From positions 62,001 to 126,000 of the forward strand of contig NZ_JACHGV010000006.1 in assembly GCF_014202475.1 (NCBI RefSeq): a stretch of DNA of 64,000 nucleotides. The letters run 5' to 3'. Below are positions 1 through 7,681 of the stretch, piece after piece. The notes under the pieces were generated by a model. It worked only from the letters and a program-made list of their open reading frames with translations, did not search any database and was not told where the DNA came from. Source of the stretch: Streptomyces paradoxus (GTDB lineage: Bacteria; Actinomycetota; Actinomycetes; Streptomycetales; Streptomycetaceae). The stretch's first letter is position 1; each line of letters begins with the position of its first letter. The translations under genes and the position numbers were made by a program.

Positions 1-417
1 CAGGTGATCCAGCCGCTGTCCCGGGGCCGGACCGCGCACTACGCCCCCTACGACTGGCGGGCCCGCCGCTTCGGTCCGCCGCGTCCGCTGCCGCCGGCCC
101 CGGTGCTCCTCGTGGAGGGCGTCGGCAGCGGACGCCGGGCACTGCGCTCCCACCTGGCCCTGCTGCTGTGGATGGAGCTGCCGCGTGAGGAGGCCTGGGC
201 GCGAGGACGGTCGCGGGACGGGGAGGAGCAGCGGGAATTCTGGGACGGGTGGGTTCCGGCGGAGCGCCGGCATTTCGCCGAGGATCCCTCGAGACCGTTC
301 GCCGACCTCCTGGTACGGCAGCGAGAAGAGGGATACGAGGTGCTCACGGCACCTGCTGGGGCCGCTGGACCGAACCAGCCCCTCACGCACGGTGACGGGC
401 CGCCCGCTGTGTGCTGA
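1..417 (+). CDS. Uridine kinase-like P-loop protein, C-terminal part
   Basis: This is a partial gene: the reading frame is already open at base 1, so the N-terminus and the phosphate-binding loop lie outside the window. The visible 138 residues contain a YDWRARRF segment, then a hydrophobic strand with a VLLVEGVGSG motif (about residues 36-45), then a WMELPREEAWARGR stretch and an FWDGW...ERRHFAEDP..PF ending. This pattern is what I know from actinobacterial proteins annotated as uridine kinase family or AAA ATP-binding protein. The residues after about 110 are low in complexity and poorly conserved. The likely role is phosphoryl transfer to a nucleoside or related small molecule, but the substrate cannot be read from the fragment. 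A strong terminator-like hairpin follows about 110 bases after the stop. Confidence 0.6.
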   Translation, partial: QVIQPLSRGRTAHYAPYDWRARRFGPPRPLPPAPVLLVEGVGSGRRALRSHLALLLWMELPREEAWARGRSRDGEEQREFWDGWVPAERRHFAEDPSRPFADLLVRQREEGYEVLTAPAGAAGPNQPLTHGDGPPAVC

Positions 418-529
418 ACTTGTGAAGGGGCTTGCGGAGCAAGTTGCCTGAGTGCTCCAACTCGGCTTGACCGCTGGGCCGTACAGGTCTTACGTTCTCA
501 ATGTGCGGCATCGGAGCCGCCCACAGACG

Positions 530-567
530 CGAAGCCCCCGGTTGTTCCCCCGTGATCGGGGGCTTCG
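530..567 (+). terminator. Factor-independent terminator after the kinase-like gene
   Basis: A perfect 11-bp stem (CGAAGCCCCCG with CGGGGGCTTCG) encloses a 16-base loop and is followed by a T-rich run with TCTTTTT at 572-579. This is one of the few classic hairpin-plus-U-tract terminators in the window. It separates the kinase-like gene from the EccA-like gene. Confidence 0.8.
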
Positions 568-844
568 TTCTGTCTTTTTCCGGTTTCGCGGCCGCCGCGG
601 GGCTCCGGACGCTCACCCTGGGTCACCGCGTGCGGGTCCGCCGCGTCCGCTCCCACCTCGCCGAACGGCCCTGCGGCCCCCTACGGAGGCGCCGTCCCCG
701 AAGGTACGATGCCCTCGTCGCGACCTGCGGACGGTTGCTGCGCGCGGTGCAACTCCGGTCCGTGGCACAGCGGTTCGAGCAGGGCAGCCGGCTGGGGGAC
801 GGCTCGTTGGCATACCGACGGGGGCACGGTTTGTGGGGGACGTG
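568..844 (+). other. Upstream region of the EccA-like gene
   Basis: Together with 418-529 this makes a gene-free stretch of about 430 bases. I see no convincing coding sequence or tRNA. A TACGAT hexamer at 705-710 fits a Streptomyces -10 element, but no good -35 lies 17-18 bases upstream. A GGGGGA Shine-Dalgarno at 835-840 sits four bases before the ATG at 845 and decides that start over the adjacent GTG at 842. The promoter call is tentative. Confidence 0.35.
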
Positions 845-2704
845 ATGGACTTCGGCACCCAGGGCCCTCAGGCCCCGGCCGACCTCGCCTGGCTGCGAGG
901 CGTGGACGCCTACACCATGGGCGCGTATCCGCAGGCGGAGGAGGAGTTCCGCGCCGCCGTGCGGATGGACCCCGGGATGGCCGACGGCTGGCTGGGGCTG
1001 CACGCGCTGCGCGTCGACACGACGGCCGCGCTGCTGCGGATGTTCCGGCACCGGGACCGCTTCGGGGAGCAGCGCTCCCGCTACCGCCGCACGCTCAACT
1101 CCTGGTACTGGCTGGGCTGGTGGGTGCAGCCGGTGCTGGAGAGCCCCCGTGACCTGCTGCTCGCGCACGCCTCCCACTGGCTGGACGGCCGTCACGTCCC
1201 CGAGCTGGACCAGGCCCTCGCCGGGCTGCCGCCGGTGGACACCGACCACCAGGTCCGCTTCCTGCATTCCTGCCGCGCCTACCTGGTCAAGGACTGGGAG
1301 CAGCTCGTCCGCCACACCGACCCGCTGCTCGGCGACCCGATGCTCGGGATCGAGGCCGGCCTGTTCGGCGGCATGGCCCGGGTCCGCCTGGAGATGTACG
1401 GCCAGGCCGAACCGCTGCTGTCCGCGGCGCTGATGCGCTGCCGCAGCGAGCAGCCGCAGCGCAAGGAGCTGCGCTACTGGCTGGCCCGGGCGCACGAGGG
1501 CACGGGCCGCAGCGCCGCGGCGCTCCCCCTGTACCGGGCGGTGCACCGCGTCGACCCGGCCTTCATGGACACCTCCGCCCGGCTCGCCGCCATAGCCGAG
1601 GGCGACGGGTACGACGACGTGACGGACCTCGCGTCGATCACGCTCACCGGCGCGGGCCAGGACGCCGTGGACGGGCCGGACGGCTTCGATCCGCTCTTCG
1701 GCATCGAGGGGCGCGACCTGCGGCTGCCCGACTCCGACCTGCCGATCGCCCCCCTGCCGCCGGTGACCGGCCCCCCGGTCCGCGAGCGGACCGGCCCCGT
1801 TCCCTCCCTGCCCGCCGGGCCCACCGACCCGGCGTTACTGGAGGAGGCGCTCGCCGAGCTGGAGCGCATGGTGGGACTGGAGCCGGTGAAGCGCCAGGTC
1901 AAGGCGCTCTCGGCACAGCTGAACATGGCCCGGCTGCGGGCCGGGCAGGGCCTTCCGGTCCAGCCGCCGAAACGCCACTTCGTCTTCTCCGGCCCCTCCG
2001 GCACCGGCAAGACCACCGTCGCCCGCATCCTCGGCCGCGTCTTCTACGCCCTCGGGCTGCTCGGCGGCGACCATCTCGTGGAGGCGCAGCGGGCCGACCT
2101 GGTCGGCGAGTACCTCGGGCAGACGGCGGTGAAGGCGAACGATCTGATCGACTCGGCCCTCGGCGGTGTCCTCTTCGTCGACGAGGCCTACTCGCTGTCC
2201 AACTCGGGCTACGGCAAGGGGGACGCGTACGGCGACGAGGCCCTCCAGGTGCTGCTGAAGCGCGCGGAGGACAACCGCGACCACCTCGTGGTGATCCTGG
2301 CCGGCTACCCGGAGGGCATGGACCGCCTGCTCGCCGCGAATCCCGGGCTGTCGTCCCGTTTCACCACCCGCGTCGACTTCCCCTCGTACCGGCCGCTCGA
2401 ACTCACCGAGATCGGCAAGGTGCTCGCCGCGGAGAACGGCGACCTGTGGGACGACGAGTCCCTCGACGAGCTGCGGTCCATCGCGGGGCACGTGGTGGAC
2501 CAGGGGTGGATCGACGAGCTGGGCAACGGGCGGTTCCTGCGGACGCTGTACGAGAAGAGCTGCGCGTACCGGGACCTGCGGCTGTCGGTGTACCCCGGGG
2601 TGCTGGGCAGGGAGGATCTCGCGACGCTCCGGCTGCCGGATCTGATGCAGGCGTACGGGGAGGTCTTGTCGGGGCGGGGGCCGCAGGATCCGTCGGCTAC
2701 ATGA
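845..2704 (+). CDS. EccA-type AAA+ ATPase with N-terminal TPR region (CbxX/CfqX family)
   Basis: The protein has 619 residues. Residues 1 to about 230 are helical TPR-like repeats (AYPQAEEEFRAAVRMDP and similar pairs). A proline-rich linker near 300-325 leads into a CbxX/CfqX AAA+ domain with Walker A GPSGTGKTT at 383-391 and Walker B LFVDEAYSL with the acidic pair at 446-447; the segment NPGLSSRF carries the likely arginine finger. Length and domain order match EccA, the cytosolic ATPase of ESX/type VII secretion, which is known to bind substrates through its TPR half. No ESX membrane or WXG100 gene is nearby, so this copy is an orphan and its partner is unknown. Codon 331 (1835-1837) is TTA, which in Streptomyces normally ties translation to the bldA tRNA. 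The ATG is supported by GGGGGA four bases upstream. Confidence 0.8.
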   Translation: MDFGTQGPQAPADLAWLRGVDAYTMGAYPQAEEEFRAAVRMDPGMADGWLGLHALRVDTTAALLRMFRHRDRFGEQRSRYRRTLNSWYWLGWWVQPVLESPRDLLLAHASHWLDGRHVPELDQALAGLPPVDTDHQVRFLHSCRAYLVKDWEQLVRHTDPLLGDPMLGIEAGLFGGMARVRLEMYGQAEPLLSAALMRCRSEQPQRKELRYWLARAHEGTGRSAAALPLYRAVHRVDPAFMDTSARLAAIAEGDGYDDVTDLASITLTGAGQDAVDGPDGFDPLFGIEGRDLRLPDSDLPIAPLPPVTGPPVRERTGPVPSLPAGPTDPALLEEALAELERMVGLEPVKRQVKALSAQLNMARLRAGQGLPVQPPKRHFVFSGPSGTGKTTVARILGRVFYALGLLGGDHLVEAQRADLVGEYLGQTAVKANDLIDSALGGVLFVDEAYSLSNSGYGKGDAYGDEALQVLLKRAEDNRDHLVVILAGYPEGMDRLLAANPGLSSRFTTRVDFPSYRPLELTEIGKVLAAENGDLWDDESLDELRSIAGHVVDQGWIDELGNGRFLRTLYEKSCAYRDLRLSVYPGVLGREDLATLRLPDLMQAYGEVLSGRGPQDPSAT

Positions 2705-2723
2705 GCGCATCGGCCGCGGGCCG

Positions 2724-2833
2724 GTGGGGGCTGGTCGCGCAGTTCCCCGCGCCCCTGAGTGGGTGCCGTGAAGGCCGGTCGAGCTGTGCCCACCTGTCCG
2801 GGGGGCGCGGGGAACTGCGCGACCAGCCCCCAC
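2724..2833. repeat. Long inverted repeat of a dispersed Streptomyces element, between convergent genes
   Basis: Bases 2724-2755 are perfectly complementary to 2802-2833 (32 bp), with a 46-base loop. The arm contains the core GTCGCGCAGTTCCCCGCGCC. Copies of the same core occur at 29518-29550 and 55061-55101. The element lies between the stop codons of the EccA-like gene and the convergent CBS-domain gene, so as RNA it could fold into a very stable hairpin from either side and act as a bidirectional terminator. There is no T-tract, so that role is inferred. Confidence 0.75.
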
Positions 2834-2851
2834 GCGCCCGCAGCCGCACAC

Positions 2852-3928
2852 CTACGAAGCCAACGCCTCCTCGCTGCCCCGGGGCTCGGTGACCCGGACC
2901 TCCGGCACCTGCCGGTGCGCCGGATCCCGAACCTCCCCCACCAGCAGCTCCAGCACGTCCTCCAGGGCGACCAGCCCGAGCACCTTCCCTGACCCGTCGG
3001 CCACCTGGGCCAGGTGCGTCGCCGCCCGCCGCATCACCGTCAGCGCGTCGTCGAGCGGCAGCTCGGACCGCAGGGTGGTCATGGGACGCCACAGGTGCTG
3101 CGGGACGGCCCGGTCCGAGTCCTCCAGGTCGAGGACGTCCTTGACGTGCAGGTAGCCCATGAAGGCGCCGTTGTCCGAGGCAACCGGGAACCGGGAGTAC
3201 CCCGTGCGGGCCGTGAGCTCGACGATCCGCCCGGGGGTGACCGACGGGCTGACCGTGACCAGGGACTCCCGCGTCAGCAGGACGTCCGTCACCGGGCGGG
3301 AGCCCAGCTCCAGGGCGTCCTCCAGGCGTTCGGCCTCCTCGGGGTCGAGCAGGCCCGCCTGGCCGGCGTCCTCCACGAGCCGGTTGAGCTGCTCGCTCGT
3401 GAAGACGGCCTCGACCTCGTCCTTGGGCTCGACGTGGAAGAGCCGCAGGATGCCCTGCGCGACCGCGCCGAGGGCGGCGGTGATGGGCTTGCAGAAGCGC
3501 GCGAACCAGACCAGGCCGGGGCTGAGCCACAGCGCGGCCTTCTCCGGGGCCGCCATCGCCAGGTTCTTCGGGACCATCTCGCCGATGACGAGGTGGAAGA
3601 AGACCACCGCGGCCAGCGCGATGACGTAGGTGAGCGGGTGGATCATGCCGTGCGGCAGGTGGATCCACTCGAAGACCGGCTCCAGCAGGTGGGCGACCGT
3701 CGGTTCGGCGACCGCACCGAGGGTCAGCGAGCAGATCGTGATGCCGAACTGGGCCGCCGCCATCATCTGCGGCAGCCGCTCAAGACCGTAGAGGACCTGC
3801 CGGGCGCGGGCGGTGCCGAGCGGTTCGATCTGGCTGCGGCGTACCGAGACCAGCGCGAACTCGGCACCGACGAAGAAGCCGTTGGCCAGCACGAGCAGCG
3901 CGGCGAACAGGAGTTGGAGCACGCTCAT
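2852..3928 (-). CDS. Hemolysin/CorC-family membrane protein with CNNM and CBS domains (second of a pair)
   Basis: This 358-residue protein opens with a CNNM (DUF21) transmembrane domain: a hydrophobic start followed by NGFFVGAEFALVSVRRS, then a membrane segment leading to GEMVPKNLAM. A tandem CBS module follows (about residues 200-320, with RFPV...GYLHVKDVL and LVALEDVLELLVGEVRD). Proteins of this type (CorC/YhdP/TlyC-like) are linked to magnesium or cobalt transport and adenine-nucleotide sensing; haemolysis is a legacy label. It lacks the full C-terminal CorC_HlyC domain and ends soon after the CBS pair. The start at 3928 overlaps the stop of the upstream paralogue by four bases (ATGA), so the two are translationally coupled and may form a heteromeric transporter. 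Confidence 0.85.
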   Translation of the reverse strand: MSVLQLLFAALLVLANGFFVGAEFALVSVRRSQIEPLGTARARQVLYGLERLPQMMAAAQFGITICSLTLGAVAEPTVAHLLEPVFEWIHLPHGMIHPLTYVIALAAVVFFHLVIGEMVPKNLAMAAPEKAALWLSPGLVWFARFCKPITAALGAVAQGILRLFHVEPKDEVEAVFTSEQLNRLVEDAGQAGLLDPEEAERLEDALELGSRPVTDVLLTRESLVTVSPSVTPGRIVELTARTGYSRFPVASDNGAFMGYLHVKDVLDLEDSDRAVPQHLWRPMTTLRSELPLDDALTVMRRAATHLAQVADGSGKVLGLVALEDVLELLVGEVRDPAHRQVPEVRVTEPRGSEEALAS

Positions 3929-5259
3929 CGGACGGCCTCCGCCATGGAGACCACCGGGGCGGTCCGCACCAGCCGGACCCGCTCCGCGCGGTAGTGGCCG
4001 ACCTGGCGCACCGCCAGCCGCCAGCCGGGCAGTTCCGCCTTGTCGCCGACGGCCGGGATCCTGCCCAGCAGGTCGGCGATCAGGCCGGCGACGGTCTCGT
4101 ACGGGCCTTCGGGCACGTCGAGGCCTATGCGCCGCAGGACGTCGACCCGGCAGCTGCCGTCGACGTCCCAGGCGGGCCTGCCGTCCTCCGGCGGTGCGGC
4201 GGCCAGCTCGGGCAGGTCGTGTCCGTCGTGCTCGTCGCGGACCTCGCCGACGATCTCCTCGACGATGTCCTCCAGCGTGACGACACCGGCGGTGCCGCCG
4301 TACTCGTCGACGACGACCGCGATGGGCTGCTCGCTGCGCAGGCGGGCCAGGAGCGGCCGTACGGGCAGCGTCTCGGGGACGAGCAGCGCCGGGCGGGCGA
4401 TGTGCCCGACGGGGGTGCGCAGCCGGTCCTGGACGGGCACGGCCAGGGCGTCCTTGAGGTGGGCCATGCCGACGACCTCGTCGATCTTCTCCCGGTAGAC
4501 CGGGAAGCGGGACAGGCCGGTGGCGCGGGTCAGGTTGACGACGTCCTCGGCGGTGGCCGAGGACTGCAGGGCGCTGACCTTCACGCGCGGTGTCATCACG
4601 TGCTGCGCGGTGAGCTCGCCCAGGGACAGGGTCCGGACGAACAGGTCGGCCGTGTCCTGCTCCAGGGCGCCGGCCCGGGCCGAGTGGCGGGCCAGGGAGA
4701 CGAGCTCCCCCGGGGTGCGGGCGGAGGCCAGCTCCTCGGTGGGTTCGATGCCCAGGGCGCGCACGAGCCGGTTGGCGACGGCGTTGAGACCGGCGATGAC
4801 CGGGCGGAACAGCCGGGCGAAGACGTGCTGCGGGCCCGCGACGAAACGCGCGACCTGCAGCGGCCGGGACACCGCCCAGTTCTTGGGCAGCAGCTCGCCG
4901 ATCACCATCTGCACGGCGGAGGCCAGCAGCATGCCGACGACGACCGTGACACCCGAGACGGCTCCCTCGGGAATGCCGATCGAGGTGAACGGGCCGTGCA
5001 GCAGCTCGGCGAGCGCCGGTTCGGCGAGCATGCCGACGACGAGCGAGGTGATGGTGATGCCGAGCTGGGTGCCCGAGAGCTGGAAGGACAGTTCCCTGAG
5101 TGATTCGACGACTCGGAGGGCGCGCCGGTCGCCTTCGGCGGCGGCCTTCTCGGCCTCCGGCCGTTCGACCGTCACGAGTCCGAACTCGGCCGCCACGAAG
5201 AATCCGTTGGCGAGAATCAGCAGGAACGCGGCTGCCAGGAGCAGCAGGGGGGTGGTCAT
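3925..5259 (-). CDS. Hemolysin/CorC-family membrane protein with CNNM, CBS and CorC_HlyC domains (first of a pair)
   Basis: This 444-residue protein has the same order as its downstream neighbour but is complete. The CNNM membrane domain carries NGFFVAAEFGLVTVERP near the N-terminus and GELLPKNWAV. CBS motifs follow (RFPVYREKIDEVVGMAHLKD and VVVDEYGGTAGVVTLEDIVE), then a C-terminal CorC_HlyC region (about 350-430) of the kind that binds ligands next to transporters. Family knowledge points to a cytoplasmic-membrane protein involved in divalent cation homeostasis; the substrate is not decided by sequence. It is the first gene of a two-gene operon and overlaps the second by four bases. The roughly 150-base upstream region to 5414 shows no riboswitch that I recognise. 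Confidence 0.87.
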   Translation of the reverse strand: MTTPLLLLAAAFLLILANGFFVAAEFGLVTVERPEAEKAAAEGDRRALRVVESLRELSFQLSGTQLGITITSLVVGMLAEPALAELLHGPFTSIGIPEGAVSGVTVVVGMLLASAVQMVIGELLPKNWAVSRPLQVARFVAGPQHVFARLFRPVIAGLNAVANRLVRALGIEPTEELASARTPGELVSLARHSARAGALEQDTADLFVRTLSLGELTAQHVMTPRVKVSALQSSATAEDVVNLTRATGLSRFPVYREKIDEVVGMAHLKDALAVPVQDRLRTPVGHIARPALLVPETLPVRPLLARLRSEQPIAVVVDEYGGTAGVVTLEDIVEEIVGEVRDEHDGHDLPELAAAPPEDGRPAWDVDGSCRVDVLRRIGLDVPEGPYETVAGLIADLLGRIPAVGDKAELPGWRLAVRQVGHYRAERVRLVRTAPVVSMAEAVR

Positions 5260-5414
5260 GGTGCCGCCGCCTCCGCACGGTCGCGTACCTCGGCGACGAG
5301 GTAAGCGCTATGTCGGCAGGGGGCGGCGCAGGTACTGCAGGACGATCCGTCCATCGCCGGAGGGGGTCACTCCTCGGTTAGCAGGAGCCTCTGCGCACCG
5401 GTCCGGGCAACAGA

Positions 5415-5443
5415 GGCGGAGGCGCATCCATCACGCCTCCGCC
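5415..5443 (-). terminator. Hairpin downstream of the rib-his-PH gene run
   Basis: A perfect 10-bp stem (GGCGGAGGCG with CGCCTCCGCC) has a 9-base loop. It lies 62 bases past the stop of the PH-domain gene and before the promoter region of the CBS pair. It lacks a clear U-tract on the minus strand, as is common in Streptomyces. Confidence 0.6.
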
Positions 5444-5504
5444 AACAGATTAATCAAGACACGGCCCGGTGCGGCAGTGGCGGCCGCCCGGAGGATTGCG
5501 CGAG

Positions 5505-5960
5505 TCAGCCCTGATGCCGTTCGGGGCCGGCCGCGGAACGGGCCTCGGCGAGCGCCCGCAGCGCCCGGGCATCGGCGATCGCACGCTGCTTGGCCAGGCC
5601 CGGCTGGATGCCCAGAGCAGGCAGGCTGGTGCCGTCGCTGAGGTTGAGGAACACCCACGGGTCGCCGGGCCGGAGGGTCACCTGGAGGATCTCGGCCCAG
5701 TCCAGCCGGCGCTTGTTCGTGAGATTGACGACAGTGACGCCGTCCTCGTCGACGACGACCTTGGGACGGGCCAGGAGCAGCAGCACGGCGTCCAGCAGGA
5801 GCGCCGTGAAGATGAAGCTGACGCGCTCGGCGGGGCTGAGCTGTTTCAGCAGCATCGCGACCGCGGTGATCACCACGAAGATGGCGACGGCCGCGGTGAG
5901 CAGCACCACGCGAGTGCTGCCCGGCCGGAACGTGACGGGCAGGGTGGGCAGATCGGACAT
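5505..5960 (-). CDS. PH-domain membrane protein (bacterial PH_6-like)
   Basis: This is a 151-residue protein with two adjacent hydrophobic segments (about residues 18-37 and 48-66, VVLLTAAVAIFVVITAV and FTALLLDAVLLLL). A small beta-rich domain follows: VVVDEDGVTVVNLTNKRRLDWAEILQV...GDPWVFLNLSDGTSLPALGIQ. That pattern matches the bacterial pleckstrin-homology-like family common in actinomycete membrane proteins of unknown function. The gene begins 14 bases after hisG stops and appears to be the last gene of the ribE-to-hisG run. Topology suggests both termini in the cytoplasm. No enzymatic residues are apparent. Confidence 0.75.
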   Translation of the reverse strand: MSDLPTLPVTFRPGSTRVVLLTAAVAIFVVITAVAMLLKQLSPAERVSFIFTALLLDAVLLLLARPKVVVDEDGVTVVNLTNKRRLDWAEILQVTLRPGDPWVFLNLSDGTSLPALGIQPGLAKQRAIADARALRALAEARSAAGPERHQG

Positions 5961-5974
5961 CTCGCGTATGCCCC

Positions 5975-6823
5975 TCAGAGACGGCAGGCGTGGATGGCCG
6001 TGGTCAGGATGGCCCGGGCGCCGATGTCGTACAGGTCGTCCATGATCCGCTGGGCTTCCTTGGCCGGGACCATGGCGCGGACGGCGACCCAGCCCTCGTT
6101 GTGCAGCGGGGAGACGGTCGGGGACTCCAGGCCGGGCGTGAGGGCGACGGCCTTCTCCAGCTGCTCGACGCGGCAGTCGTAGTCCATCATCACGTACGTC
6201 CGGGCGACCAGGACGCCCTGGAGGCGGCGCAGGAACTGCTGCACCTTGAGGTCGTCGGCGTCCGCGCCGGTGCGGCGGATCACCACGGCCTCGGACTTCA
6301 TGATCGGCTCGCCGGCGACTTCCAGGCCCGCGTTGCGCAGCGAGGTGCCGGTCTCGACGACGTCGGCGATGACCTGGGCGACGCCGAGCTGGATGGCCGT
6401 CTCCACGGCACCGTCGAGGTGGACGACGGAGGCGTCGATGCCGTGCTCGGCGAGGTGCGCCGCGACGATGCCCTCGTAGGAGGTGGCGACGGTCTTGCCG
6501 GCCAGGTCGGCCAGGCCGCTGATCGTGCCGGGCTTGGCGGCGTAGTGGAAGGTGGAGCGGGCGAAGCCGAGGGGGAGGATCTCCTCGGCTTCGGCGCCGG
6601 AGTCGATGAGCAGGTCCCGGCCCGTGAGGCCGATGTCGAGCTGCCCGGAGGCGACGTAGATCGCGATGTCGCGGGGGCGGAGGTAGAAGAACTCGACCTC
6701 GTTCACCGGGTCGACGATCCGCAGTTCCTTGGACTCCCGGCGCTGCTGGTAGCCGGCCTCATGCAGCATCTCCGCCGCAGGGCCGGACAGGGAACCCTTG
6801 TTGGGGACGGCGATGCGCAGCAT
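5975..6823 (-). CDS. hisG: ATP phosphoribosyltransferase
   Basis: HisG condenses ATP with PRPP to phosphoribosyl-ATP, the first and feedback-regulated step of histidine synthesis in the cytoplasm. The 282-residue product is the long form: the catalytic part starts MLRIAVPNKGSLSGPAAEML and includes DIGLTGRDLL and the PRPP-loop region VETGTSLRNAGLEV. A C-terminal regulatory domain (about 210-282, VEQLEKAVALTPGLESPTVSPL) normally binds histidine. It lies 45 bases after hisE on the same strand. Separation of hisEG from the other his genes is usual in Streptomyces. Because the gene follows the riboswitch-led rib genes at short spacing, part of its transcription may come from the rib promoter. Confidence 0.97.
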   Translation of the reverse strand: MLRIAVPNKGSLSGPAAEMLHEAGYQQRRESKELRIVDPVNEVEFFYLRPRDIAIYVASGQLDIGLTGRDLLIDSGAEAEEILPLGFARSTFHYAAKPGTISGLADLAGKTVATSYEGIVAAHLAEHGIDASVVHLDGAVETAIQLGVAQVIADVVETGTSLRNAGLEVAGEPIMKSEAVVIRRTGADADDLKVQQFLRRLQGVLVARTYVMMDYDCRVEQLEKAVALTPGLESPTVSPLHNEGWVAVRAMVPAKEAQRIMDDLYDIGARAILTTAIHACRL

Positions 6824-6868
6824 GAGGTCGGCTTCCTTTGCGTGGTGTCGTACGGGGACGGATGCGGC

Positions 6869-7141
6869 TTACAGGTGGGCGTAGACGTCGTCGAGGGAGA
6901 TGCCGCGGGCGACCATCATCACCTGGACGTGGTAGAGCAGCTGCGAGATCTCCTCGGCGGCGGCTTCCTTGCCCTCGTACTCGGCGGCCATCCACACCTC
7001 GGCGGCCTCTTCGACGACCTTCTTGCCGATGGCGTGGACGCCCTTCCCGACCAGTTCTGCGGTGCGGGAAGTGGCGGGATCGCCCTGGGCGGCCTTGTGC
7101 TGGAGCTCGGTGAAGAGCTCCTCGAACGTCTTCTTGGACAT
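6869..7141 (-). CDS. hisE: Phosphoribosyl-ATP diphosphatase
   Basis: HisE removes pyrophosphate from phosphoribosyl-ATP in the second histidine step. The 90-residue protein is a typical stand-alone HisE (not fused to HisI), an all-alpha NTP pyrophosphohydrolase. The metal-binding acidic cluster is visible in KKVVEEAAEVWMAAEYEG and in the following EEISQLLYHVQVMM helix. It is transcribed just ahead of hisG and 34 bases after ribH. The substrate it acts on is made by the downstream hisG product, which explains the pairing. Confidence 0.96.
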   Translation of the reverse strand: MSKKTFEELFTELQHKAAQGDPATSRTAELVGKGVHAIGKKVVEEAAEVWMAAEYEGKEAAAEEISQLLYHVQVMMVARGISLDDVYAHL

Positions 7142-7175
7142 GGTGACGCTCAGCCTATGCCACAGGTGGCTTCCG

Positions 7176-7661
7176 TCAGCGCCAGGGTTCGGATACTGAG
7201 CGGAGGGTGGCCGCGGTCGCCACCGCCGCCGTCACCGCCTCGTGTCCCTTGTCCTCGTTCGAGCCCTCGATGCCGGCACGGTCCAGGGCCTGCTCCTCGG
7301 TGTCGCAGGTGAGCACGCCGAAGCCGACGGGGACGCCGGTGTCGACGGAGACCTGGGTGAGGCCCTGGGTCACGCCCTGGCACACGTACTCGAAGTGGGG
7401 GGTTCCGCCGCGGATGACGACGCCGAGGGCGACGATCGCGTCGTAGCCGCGGCCCGCGAGGACCTTGGCGACGACCGGGAGCTCCCAGCTGCCGGGGACC
7501 CTGAGCAGGGTCGGCTCGTCGATGCCCAGGTCGTGCAGGGCGCGCAGGGCGCCGTCCACCAGTCCGTCCATCACCTTCTCGTGCCACTGTGCCGCGATGA
7601 CGGCGACCCGGAGGTCACCCACATTGCGTACGGACAGCTCCGGTGCACCCTTGCCGCTCAC
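7176..7661 (-). CDS. ribH: 6,7-dimethyl-8-ribityllumazine synthase
   Basis: RibH condenses the ribityl-aminouracil intermediate with dihydroxybutanone phosphate to lumazine, the penultimate riboflavin step; the family forms 60-subunit or pentameric shells. The 161-residue protein shows the usual motifs: VIAAQWHEKVMDGLVDGA, VPGSWELPVVAK, and GVVIRGGTPHFEYVC with the catalytic histidine. The GTG at 7661 is chosen because AGGAG stands a few bases upstream and because lumazine synthases start close to this point. It is the fourth gene of the riboflavin operon, 20 bases after ribBA. Confidence 0.96.
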   Translation of the reverse strand: MSGKGAPELSVRNVGDLRVAVIAAQWHEKVMDGLVDGALRALHDLGIDEPTLLRVPGSWELPVVAKVLAGRGYDAIVALGVVIRGGTPHFEYVCQGVTQGLTQVSVDTGVPVGFGVLTCDTEEQALDRAGIEGSNEDKGHEAVTAAVATAATLRSVSEPWR

Positions 7662-7681
7662 ATTGCTCCTCTTGTGCTCTG

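Noticed and set aside
418..529. Possible tRNA-like segment after the kinase-like gene
   Set aside because: No T-arm GTTCGA block, no matching acceptor stem and no anticodon loop at the right distance.
5260..5414. Magnesium or other riboswitch before the CBS-domain pair
   Set aside because: No known M-box, ykoK or ydaO core motif is present.
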